Positions 57,323-64,000 of a DNA stretch of 64,000 bases are shown here, piece after piece; positions within the stretch are counted from its first letter, which is position 1, and each line of letters begins with the position of its first letter. The translations under genes were made by a program, and so were the position numbers. This stretch comes from Pseudomonas fluorescens (GTDB lineage Bacteria; Pseudomonadota; Gammaproteobacteria; Pseudomonadales; Pseudomonadaceae): contig NZ_KZ477987.1 of the NCBI RefSeq assembly GCF_002837185.1, positions 186,001 to 250,000 of the forward strand, in the 5' to 3' direction. The notes under the pieces were generated by a model that saw nothing but the letters and a program-made list of their open reading frames with translations, searched no databases and was not told the DNA's origin.

Positions 57323-57337
57323 GGATCGTGGTGTGTC

Positions 57338-58252
57338 TTAGAGGTTGGCTTTTACCGCTGCCAACGCATCCTTGCCATCAACGGTTTTCACGCCATCGAG
57401 CCATTTGTCCAATACCGCCGGATTGGCCTTGATCCACGCCTTGGCTGCTTCGGCATTGCTGACCTTATTGTTGGCCACGTCAGCCATGATGCTGTTCTCC
57501 ATCTCCTGGGTGAAACTCAGGTTGGTCAGCAGTTTGCCCACATTCGGACAGGCTTGCGCATAGCCCTTGCGGGTCAGGGTATAGACGCTGCCGGTGCTGC
57601 CAAAATACTGCTCGCCGCCTTTGAGGTAGTGCATTTTCAGCTGCACGTTCATGGGGTGCGGCGTCCAGCCGAGGAAGGTGACGAAGCGCTGTTTCTTCAC
57701 CGCTCGCGAGACTTCGGCGAGCATCGCCTGTTCACTCGACTCCACCAGCTTCCACTGGCCGAGATCAAAGTCATTCTTCTTGATGATCTCCTGCAGCGAG
57801 ATATTCGCCGGCGCGCCGGAGCCGATGCCGTAGATCTTCTTGCCGAACTGGTCGGCGAATTTATTCAGATCGGCAAAATCATGCACACCCGCGTCCCACA
57901 CGTAGTCCGGTACGGCAAGGGTGAACTCGGTGCCGTCGAGGTTCTTCGCCAGCTGTACGACATCGCCATTGGCCACGAACTTGTCATAGAAGCCCTGCTG
58001 CGCCGGCATCCAGTTGCCCAGGAACACGTCAACCTGACCATCCTTGAGCCCGCCAAAGGTAATCGGCACGGCGAGGGTGTCGACCTTGGGCTTGTAGCCC
58101 ATGCCGGTCAGCAGAAAACCGGTGATGGCGTTGGTCGCCGCAATGTCGCTCCAGCCGGGATCGGCCATTTTTACCGTTTCACAGCTGGGGTCCGCGTATG
58201 CATTGGCGCTGCTCAACGCCAGCATGCCCAGCACTACCGTTAACTTTTGCAT
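57338..58252 (-). CDS. choX: Choline/betaine-type ABC transporter substrate-binding protein (ChoX-like)
   Basis: The 304-residue periplasmic protein has a signal peptide (QKLTVVLGMLALSSANAYAD) and the OpuAC/ChoX fold (MADPGWSDIAATNAITGFLL; FGGLKDGQVDVFLGNWMPAQ; FLGWTPHPMNVQLKMHYLKG) with aromatic residues suited to a quaternary-ammonium cage. No permease or ATPase gene is next to it, so it must share a core transporter encoded elsewhere, as known for Pseudomonas choline-class binding proteins. It lies 16 bp after betC. The ATG at 58252 is chosen for the signal peptide. Confidence 0.92.
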   Translation of the reverse strand: MQKLTVVLGMLALSSANAYADPSCETVKMADPGWSDIAATNAITGFLLTGMGYKPKVDTLAVPITFGGLKDGQVDVFLGNWMPAQQGFYDKFVANGDVVQLAKNLDGTEFTLAVPDYVWDAGVHDFADLNKFADQFGKKIYGIGSGAPANISLQEIIKKNDFDLGQWKLVESSEQAMLAEVSRAVKKQRFVTFLGWTPHPMNVQLKMHYLKGGEQYFGSTGSVYTLTRKGYAQACPNVGKLLTNLSFTQEMENSIMADVANNKVSNAEAAKAWIKANPAVLDKWLDGVKTVDGKDALAAVKANL

Positions 58253-58268
58253 GGCCTTCCCTCTGTAT

Positions 58269-59783
58269 TTACTGGTTTTGGCAGGGTTGTGGATAACGTG
58301 CCTTGCGCTCCAGGTCGTCGAGGTCGATATGGTTGCGCATGTACTGCTGACTGGCGTCCACCAGTGGCTGGTGATCCCAGCTCTTGAGCTTGCCCTGGGA
58401 CAGTGCCTGGAATACCAGGCGACGGCGGCGTTGGCTGGCGAGCACCTGTTGGTGGATCGCCGGGATGTCCCATTTGGCCCGCGCCTCAGCCAAAAACGCC
58501 TCGAACAGTGGCCGGTGTTCAGGTGACTGACCGAGGTTCTCCCGCTCGTGCGGGTCGTTGTGTACATCGAACAGTAGACAAGGGTCGTCTTCGCTGTAGA
58601 TGAATTTGTAGGCGCCCCGGCGAATCATCATCAGCGGGCTGATGGTGCCTTCGGCCATGTATTCGCCAAACACTTCGTCGTGCCCGCCCTCGCCTTGCAG
58701 GTGCGCCAGCAACGAACGGCCATCCAGGGGCAGGCGCGGGTCCAGCTCGCCGCCGGCCAACTCTACCAGGGTGGGCAACAGGTCGGCGGTCGAGACGGCC
58801 TGGCACACACGGTGCGCCGCAAATTGCCCCGGCGCACTGACCAACAGCGGCACGCGGGCGGCCATTTCGAACCAGTGCATTTTGTACCAGAGGCCGCGTT
58901 CGCCCAGCATGTCGCCGTGATCGCCGGAGAAGATGATGATGGTGTCATCGGCCAGCCCGGTGTCTTCCAGGGTTTGCAGCAGCTTGCCAACATTGCTGTC
59001 GATGTAGCTGCACGCGCCGAAATAGGCACGGCGTGCATCGCGGATCTTATCCACAGGCAGCGGCTTGTCCCACAGGTCGTAGACCTTGAGCAAACGCTGG
59101 GAGTGCGGGTCGAGATCGCCCTGTGCCGGTGTTTCAGGCAGTGGGATGTCGTTGTCGTCGTACAGGTCCCAGAACGGTTTGGGAATGGTGTAGGGGTCAT
59201 GGGGATGGGTCATCGACACGGTCAGGCAGAACGGCTGCGCGCCGTCCGCGCGGACATGATCGAACAGATATTGCTGGGCCTTGAACACCACTTCTTCGTC
59301 GAAATCCAGCTGGTTGGTGCGCACACATGGCCCGGCTTGCAGCACCGAGGCCATGTTGTGATACCAGGTGGGGCGTACATCCGGTTCGTCCCAGTTCACC
59401 GCCCAACCATAGTCGGCCGGGTAGATGTCGCTGGTCAGGCGCTCCTCATAGCCGTGCAACTGGTCGGGACCGCAGAAATGCATCTTGCCCGACAGCGCCG
59501 TGCGGTAGCCGAGGCGACGCAGGTAGTGGGCGTAGGTGGGCACATCAGCGGGGAAATCTGCCGCGTTGTCATAGGCGCCAATCTTGCTCGGCAGCTGGCC
59601 GCTGACCAACGTAAAGCGCGAAGGCGCGCACAGCGGGCTGTTGCAGTAGGCCGCGTCGAAGACCACGCCCTGCTCGGCGAGGCGGCTCAGGTTCGGCAGC
59701 TTGATCGGGGAAGGTCCGTAGAACGGCAGCAGCGGCGCGGCCATTTGATCGGCCATGATGAAAAGAATGTTCTTGCGCTTCAT
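58269..59783 (-). CDS. betC: Choline sulfatase
   Basis: BetC hydrolyses choline-O-sulfate to choline and sulfate, feeding glycine betaine and sulfur supply. The 504-residue protein has NILFIMADQMAAPLLPFYG, the sulfatase Cys motif CAPSR (Cys52, to be converted to formylglycine), FSGDHGDMLGERGLWYKMHW and the choline-sulfatase C-terminal extension. The ATG at 59783 matches the family start. It diverges from the LysR regulator. Two perfect DnaA boxes lie inside (58288, 59047). Confidence 0.96.
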   Translation of the reverse strand: MKRKNILFIMADQMAAPLLPFYGPSPIKLPNLSRLAEQGVVFDAAYCNSPLCAPSRFTLVSGQLPSKIGAYDNAADFPADVPTYAHYLRRLGYRTALSGKMHFCGPDQLHGYEERLTSDIYPADYGWAVNWDEPDVRPTWYHNMASVLQAGPCVRTNQLDFDEEVVFKAQQYLFDHVRADGAQPFCLTVSMTHPHDPYTIPKPFWDLYDDNDIPLPETPAQGDLDPHSQRLLKVYDLWDKPLPVDKIRDARRAYFGACSYIDSNVGKLLQTLEDTGLADDTIIIFSGDHGDMLGERGLWYKMHWFEMAARVPLLVSAPGQFAAHRVCQAVSTADLLPTLVELAGGELDPRLPLDGRSLLAHLQGEGGHDEVFGEYMAEGTISPLMMIRRGAYKFIYSEDDPCLLFDVHNDPHERENLGQSPEHRPLFEAFLAEARAKWDIPAIHQQVLASQRRRRLVFQALSQGKLKSWDHQPLVDASQQYMRNHIDLDDLERKARYPQPCQNQ

Positions 59784-59873
59784 GGTTTCTCGGCATTCCA
59801 TAGGCGGTGTTTATGCCAATGAGCATGCGGTCCATGAAAAACGTGGTAAAGCCCATGAAGAACAATGCCTAGG

Positions 59874-59888
59874 ATAAGCACAGCTTAT
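59874..59888. promoter_or_regulatory. Palindrome over the LysR start codon
   Basis: ATAAGC-ACA-GCTTAT is a perfect inverted repeat in the betC/LysR divergent spacer and overlaps the LysR ATG. It is a candidate autoregulatory operator. Confidence 0.45.
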
Positions 59889-60837
59889 GTATGAAGCGCT
59901 GGGTGACCTCTCACTCGACCTGCTGCGCGCGTTCGAAGCGGCTGCGCGGCGGCGCAGTTTCACCGCCGCGGCGATGGAACTGGGTACCACCCAACCGGCC
60001 ATCAGCCAGCAGATCAAACGGCTTGAAGAGCAGTTGGCGATCCGCTTGTTCGATCGCATCTACCGTGGCATCGAATTGACCGACGCCGGCGCCCTGCTGT
60101 TCGAACACGTGCAGGCCGGCCTGCAAACCATCCACCTGGGCCTGGGCACCGTCACCCAGCAGGACCAGCACGAAGTGCTGCAAGTGGCCACTGACTTCGC
60201 CTTTGCCGCCTACTGGCTGATGCCGCGCCTGCATCGCTTCCACCAGGACAACCCGCAGGTTGACGTGAGCCTGGTGACCAGCGAGCGCAACCACGCCAGC
60301 CTGCGCAGCGACATCGACGTCGCCGTGCTGTTTGGCGATGGACGCTTCAAGCAAGGCGACAGCCTTTGGTTGTTCAACGAGGAAGTGTTCCCGGTGTGCA
60401 GCCCGCAGTGGCTCAACAACCAGGCCACTGCGCTGACCGTACAGACCCTGCCGGACTACCCCCTGCTGCACCTGCGTCAGGAAAACAATCGTCAATGGTT
60501 CGATTGGGCCGGTGTGTTTCGCGAGCTGGGGATCAGCGCCGCGCCCACCCCTGGCCAGTTGCGTTTCGACAATTACACGCTGCTGATTCAGGCGGCTATT
60601 GCCGGCCAGGGCGTCGCGATCGGCTGGCGCCACCTGGTGGATAACCTGCTGGAGCAGAACTGGCTGTGCAGACCGATCAGCGACACGGTGGTCTCGCGCT
60701 TGGGCTATTACGTGGTGCAGCCCCAGCGCAAGCGTCGCGGGCAGTTGGTCGAACGGTTTGTCGATTGGCTGATGGCAGAGCAGGCCAGCAGTGCGCAGTC
60801 ATTGACCGGGCTGGCCCTGCCGTCGATTGCGGTCTAG
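59887..60837 (+). CDS. LysR-family regulator of the choline sulfate genes
   Basis: The 316-residue protein has the LysR helix-turn-helix (LRAFEAAARRRSFTAAAMEL, then GTTQPAISQQIKRLEEQLAI) and a periplasmic-binding-like effector domain (VATDFAFAAYWLMPRLHRF). It is divergent from betC, the usual arrangement for the LysR activator of a neighbouring catabolic operon. The effector is probably choline-O-sulfate or choline (inference). Confidence 0.92.
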   Translation: MYEALGDLSLDLLRAFEAAARRRSFTAAAMELGTTQPAISQQIKRLEEQLAIRLFDRIYRGIELTDAGALLFEHVQAGLQTIHLGLGTVTQQDQHEVLQVATDFAFAAYWLMPRLHRFHQDNPQVDVSLVTSERNHASLRSDIDVAVLFGDGRFKQGDSLWLFNEEVFPVCSPQWLNNQATALTVQTLPDYPLLHLRQENNRQWFDWAGVFRELGISAAPTPGQLRFDNYTLLIQAAIAGQGVAIGWRHLVDNLLEQNWLCRPISDTVVSRLGYYVVQPQRKRRGQLVERFVDWLMAEQASSAQSLTGLALPSIAV

Positions 60838-60867
60838 GATCGGCGCACAGTGGATCCGGAGTCCGTC

Positions 60868-61194
60868 ATGCAACGTATCAAGGGCTACCACGCCCATATC
60901 TACTTCGACGCCAACACCCTCGACCAGGCACGCACCTTGTGTGAAGACGCGGCAGCGCTGTTCCCGCTGCGCATGGGGCGTGTGCATGAGCGTCCGGTGG
61001 GCCCGCACCCGGACTGGAGCTGCCAGTTGGCATTCGAGCCGGAATACATTGGCGTGGTATTGCCGTGGCTGGCGCTGCATCGCAACGGCCTGGTGGTGTT
61101 CCTGCACCCCGAGACTGGCGATGACCTGAAGGATCACACCGATTACGCGATCTGGATGGGTGCGATGCGCGAGCTGGATTTGTCGATTTTTTAA
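60868..61194 (+). CDS. DOPA 4,5-dioxygenase-family protein
   Basis: The 108-residue protein starts QRIKGYHAHIYFDANTLDQA and has MGRVHERPVGPHPDWSCQLA, VVFLHPETGDDLKDHTDYAI, with His residues suited to metal binding, as in the small DOPA-dioxygenase family. GGAG lies six bases before the ATG at 60868, so the upstream in-frame start is rejected. Bacterial substrates of the family are mostly unknown. Confidence 0.88.
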   Translation: MQRIKGYHAHIYFDANTLDQARTLCEDAAALFPLRMGRVHERPVGPHPDWSCQLAFEPEYIGVVLPWLALHRNGLVVFLHPETGDDLKDHTDYAIWMGAMRELDLSIF

Positions 61195-61255
61195 CCTGTC
61201 CAGGCGGCTGCAATGCTCATTTTCCCAAGAATGCGTAGGATTTCTTGCGGCAATC

Positions 61256-61287
61256 TCCCAATATATGGGACTGATATTTATATATTG
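61256..61287. promoter_or_regulatory. AT-rich inverted repeats upstream of dgoK
   Basis: TCCCA-ATATA-TGGGA (61256-61270) overlaps a second inverted repeat CAATATAT (61259-61266) / ATATATTG (61280-61287). The stretch is much more AT-rich than its surroundings and sits about 75 bp before the dgoK start. It is a candidate operator for a GntR-type DgoR regulator, whose gene is not in the window. Confidence 0.5.
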
Positions 61288-61358
61288 AGATATTACAAAG
61301 CTTAGGTTTATATTCGCCCATCTGCTTTTTTCAGCACCCACTCATTTCAGGTGAAGCG

Positions 61359-62318
61359 ATGCAGGCGCAATTGATCGCGCTCGATTGGGGAACCAGCTCC
61401 CTTCGTGCTTACAAACTAGGCCCCGCCGGCGTGGTGCTGGAGCAACGCTCACTGGCGTCGGGCATCATGCATTTGCCCAACGAACCGCGTGACATTGCGG
61501 GCGTGCGCTGCAGCAATGGTTTCGAGCTGGCCTTCGACACCGCGTGTGGGGACTGGCTCGACGCCCAGCCCGAACTGCCGGTGATTGCCTGCGGCATGGT
61601 CGGCAGCGCACAGGGGTGGAGCGAAGCGGCTTATCGCAACACCCCGGTGGATGTGGCCAGCCTGGGCCAGGCGCTGCATAAGGTGCGCAGCGTGCGTGGC
61701 GTTGATGTGCATATTGTGCCGGGCGTGATCGAACAGGTCGGCCTGCCCAATGTGATGCGCGGCGAAGAAACCCAGGTGCTCGGTGTGCTGCACGGGCTTG
61801 CGAGCGAAGTGCTGATCGGCCTGCCGGGCAGCCATTCCAAATGGGTCGAGGTGGTCGAGGGATGTATCACTCACTTCGACACGTTCATGACCGGTGAGCT
61901 GTTCGCCGTATTGAGCCAGCACAGCATCCTGGGACGCACCCAGAAATCATCGGAACATTTCCAGACCGAGGCGTTTGATCGCGGCGTGCATGTGGCGCTT
62001 TCGGCGGACGGCCAGCGCGGCGTGCTCTCGACCCTGTTCAGTGCCCGCACCCTCGGCCTGACCGCCCAACTGACGCCTGAGCAGCAGCCCGACTACCTGT
62101 CCGGCCTGCTGATCGGTCATGAACTCGCCGGTTTACCCGACAGCGCAAAACCCAAGCCGATCGTCCTGGTCGGTGCCGCCCCCCTCTGCGCCCGCTATCA
62201 ACGTGCCCTCGCGCTTTGCGGCTTCGCCGACGTCAGCCTGGCGCAGGCAGCCAGCGAGCGCGGTTTGTGGCAACTGGCCGTGGCGGCCGGGCTCACTCAA
62301 CCTGTAACGGAGGCCTGA
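61359..62318 (+). CDS. dgoK: 2-dehydro-3-deoxygalactonokinase
   Basis: DgoK phosphorylates 2-keto-3-deoxygalactonate in the D-galactonate (De Ley-Doudoroff) pathway. The 319-residue protein starts QAQLIALDWGTSSLRAYKLG, an ASKHA-type phosphate loop, and has ACGMVGSAQGWSEAAY, VLIGLPGSHSKWVEV and FDTFMTGELFAVLSQHSILG. It is followed by dgoA within 2 bp. Confidence 0.95.
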   Translation: MQAQLIALDWGTSSLRAYKLGPAGVVLEQRSLASGIMHLPNEPRDIAGVRCSNGFELAFDTACGDWLDAQPELPVIACGMVGSAQGWSEAAYRNTPVDVASLGQALHKVRSVRGVDVHIVPGVIEQVGLPNVMRGEETQVLGVLHGLASEVLIGLPGSHSKWVEVVEGCITHFDTFMTGELFAVLSQHSILGRTQKSSEHFQTEAFDRGVHVALSADGQRGVLSTLFSARTLGLTAQLTPEQQPDYLSGLLIGHELAGLPDSAKPKPIVLVGAAPLCARYQRALALCGFADVSLAQAASERGLWQLAVAAGLTQPVTEA

Positions 62319-62319
62319 C

Positions 62320-62940
62320 ATGCTTAAAAGAGCACTTGCACAAAACGGTCTGATCGCGATCCTGCGCGGTGTGCGCCCGGACGAAGCCGAAGCCGTCGGC
62401 CAGGCGCTGTACCAGGCCGGTTTTCGCGTCATCGAAGTGCCGCTTAACTCGCCGGACCCCTACACCAGCATCCGCACCCTGCGCGACAGCCTGCCCGCCG
62501 ATTGCCTGATTGGTGCCGGGACGGTGCTGACGCCCGAGCAGGTCGAGCAGGTCAAGGCCGCCGGCGGCCAGGTGATCGTGATGCCCCACAGCGATGCCAA
62601 GGTATTGCGGGCGGCGAAAGCAGCCGGCTTGTATCTGTCGCCGGGCGTCGCCACGCCGACCGAAGCCTTTGCCGCACTGGCCGAAGGTGCCGATGTATTG
62701 AAGTTGTTTCCGGCCGAGCAAATGGGCCCGGCGGTCATCAAGGCGTGGCTTGCGGTATTGCCGGCGGGCACGTTGCTGCTGCCGGTGGGCGGTATTACGC
62801 CGGACAACATGCAAGTGTTCACCGACGCCGGTGCCAAGGGCTTCGGGCTGGGGTCCGGGTTGTTCAAGCCGGGTATGACCGTAGAGCAGGTTGCGAGCCG
62901 CGCCCAGGCTTATGTCGCGGCCTGGAAAGCCCTGAGCTGA
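62320..62940 (+). CDS. dgoA: 2-dehydro-3-deoxy-6-phosphogalactonate aldolase
   Basis: DgoA cleaves KDPGal to pyruvate and glyceraldehyde-3-phosphate. The 206-residue class I aldolase has IAILRGVRPDEAEAVGQALY, LIGAGTVLTPEQVEQVKAAG, MPHSDAKVLRAAKAAGLY and the Schiff-base Lys segment DVLKLFPAEQMGPAVIKAW. It lies between dgoK and dgoD in the operon. Confidence 0.95.
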   Translation: MLKRALAQNGLIAILRGVRPDEAEAVGQALYQAGFRVIEVPLNSPDPYTSIRTLRDSLPADCLIGAGTVLTPEQVEQVKAAGGQVIVMPHSDAKVLRAAKAAGLYLSPGVATPTEAFAALAEGADVLKLFPAEQMGPAVIKAWLAVLPAGTLLLPVGGITPDNMQVFTDAGAKGFGLGSGLFKPGMTVEQVASRAQAYVAAWKALS

Positions 62941-62988
62941 TTTCAAGTTCCGCGCCTGCTGGCGCTGCATCTATAAGAGAGACAACAG

Positions 62989-64000
62989 ATGAAAATCACC
63001 AAACTGACGACCTTCATCGTCCCGCCGCGCTGGTGCTTCCTCAAAGTCGAAACCGACCAGGGCGTCACCGGCTGGGGTGAGCCCGTGGTTGAAGGTCGCG
63101 CCCACACCGTGGCCGCTGCCGTCGAAGAATTGTCCGACTACCTGATCGGTAAAGACCCACGCAATATCGAAGACATCTGGACTGTGCTCTATCGCGGCGG
63201 TTTCTACCGCGGTGGCGCTGTGCACATGAGCGCCCTCGCCGGTATCGACCAGGCGTTGTGGGACATCAAGGGCAAGGCCCTGGGCGTGTCCGTCAGCGAC
63301 CTGCTGGGCGGCCAGGTGCGTGACAAGATCCGCGTGTATTCATGGATTGGTGGCGACCGCCCCGCCGACACCGCCCGCGCCGCCAAAGAGGCCGTGGCCC
63401 GTGGCTTCACTGCGGTGAAAATGAACGGCACCGAAGAGCTGCAGTTTGTCGACAGCTTCGAAAAGGTCGACCTGGCCCTGGCCAACGTCGCTGCCGTGCG
63501 TGATGCGGTCGGACCTAACGTCGGCATTGGCGTCGATTTTCATGGTCGCGTGCACAAGCCCATGGCCAAGGTCCTGATGAAGGAACTGGACCCGTACAAG
63601 CTGATGTTCATCGAAGAGCCGGTGCTCAGCGAAAACTACGAGGCCCTCAAGGAACTGGCACCGCTGACCAGCACCCCGATTGCCCTGGGCGAGCGGTTGT
63701 TCTCGCGCTGGGATTTCAAGCGAGTGCTCAGTGAAGGTTATGTCGACATCATTCAGCCGGATGCGTCCCACGCCGGCGGCATCACCGAAACCCGCAAGAT
63801 CGCCAACATGGCCGAAGCCTATGACGTGGCCCTGGCCCTGCACTGCCCGCTGGGCCCGATTGCGCTGGCGGCCTGCCTGCAATTGGATGCGGTGTGCTAC
63901 AACGCGTTTATCCAGGAACAAAGCCTGGGCATTCACTACAACGAGAGCAACGACCTGCTCGACTACGTGCGCGACCCGGGCGTGTTCGATTATGACCAGG
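62989..64000 (+). CDS. dgoD: D-galactonate dehydratase (3' partial)
   Basis: DgoD dehydrates D-galactonate to 2-keto-3-deoxygalactonate. The frame is open to the window edge, showing 337 of about 382 residues. It begins [20 protein letters not shown] and has the enolase-superfamily features [28 protein letters not shown] and [28 protein letters not shown], with [14 protein letters not shown] near the end. AGAGAGACAAC precedes the ATG. Confidence 0.96.
   Translation, partial: MKITKLTTFIVPPRWCFLKVETDQGVTGWGEPVVEGRAHTVAAAVEELSDYLIGKDPRNIEDIWTVLYRGGFYRGGAVHMSALAGIDQALWDIKGKALGVSVSDLLGGQVRDKIRVYSWIGGDRPADTARAAKEAVARGFTAVKMNGTEELQFVDSFEKVDLALANVAAVRDAVGPNVGIGVDFHGRVHKPMAKVLMKELDPYKLMFIEEPVLSENYEALKELAPLTSTPIALGERLFSRWDFKRVLSEGYVDIIQPDASHAGGITETRKIANMAEAYDVALALHCPLGPIALAACLQLDAVCYNAFIQEQSLGIHYNESNDLLDYVRDPGVFDYDQ

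Overview
This window is the replication-origin region of a Pseudomonas chromosome, most likely a member of the P. fluorescens group. The evidence is the gene order mnmG-rsmG-parA-parB-atpIBEFHAGDC-glmU-glmR-glmS on one side of oriC and rpmH / dnaA-dnaN-recF-gyrB ... glyS-glyQ-tag ... trkA-rsmB-fmt-def-dprA-tsaC-qor-hemF-aroE on the other. Further support comes from the GC-rich coding style, GTG starts, and short REP/REPIN repeats with the GTGGGAGGGGGC core typical of fluorescent pseudomonads. Identification is from sequence patterns only; no search was run.

Region 1 (1-4150) is the end of a Tn7-like transposon: a 5'-truncated tnsB (DDE transposase), tnsC (AAA+ regulator) and a convergent, short tniQ/tnsD-type gene. 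They are followed by a perfect hairpin and two abutting 20-bp repeats that look like TnsB-binding sites. The end sits about 25 bp from the glmS stop codon, the classical attTn7 position. The cargo, tnsA and the other end lie outside the window. Compared with Tn7 itself the transposase operon points toward glmS, not away from it.

Region 2 (4173-20000) is core housekeeping on the minus strand: amino-sugar synthesis (glmS, its DeoR-type regulator, glmU), the complete F1Fo ATP synthase operon, chromosome partition (parAB), and the tRNA/rRNA modification genes rsmG and mnmG.

Region 3 (20000-24510) interrupts the usual mnmG-mnmE neighbourhood. A 540-bp spacer rich in DnaA boxes is followed by a plus-strand iron-signalling cassette: Fur-box candidate, ECF sigma factor, FecR-type anti-sigma factor, terminator-like hairpin, and TonB-dependent transducer/receptor.

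Region 4 (24517-35275) is the origin proper: mnmE, yidC, yidD, rnpA and rpmH leave leftward; oriC (28446-29029) holds several DnaA boxes beside an AT-rich stretch; dnaA, dnaN, recF and gyrB leave rightward. Three parS-like ParB sites lie in recF and after gyrB. Perfect DnaA boxes are also scattered through genes on both sides.

Region 5 (35327-49930) has a divergent response regulator / CHASE2 sensor kinase pair with a small orphan gene, then an acyltransferase, gmhB, glyS, glyQ, tag, a lipid A acyltransferase, a TPR protein, trkA, rsmB, fmt and def. Region 6 (50066-55617) has a secreted protein that appears to have lost its LysM domain, then dprA, tsaC, qor, hemF and aroE. Region 7 (55671-60837) is a choline-O-sulfate module (SulP transporter, choline-type binding protein, choline sulfatase, LysR regulator). 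Region 8 (60868-64000) holds a small DOPA-dioxygenase-family protein and a D-galactonate operon (dgoK, dgoA, 5' part of dgoD). Five REP/REPIN repeats sit only between genes.
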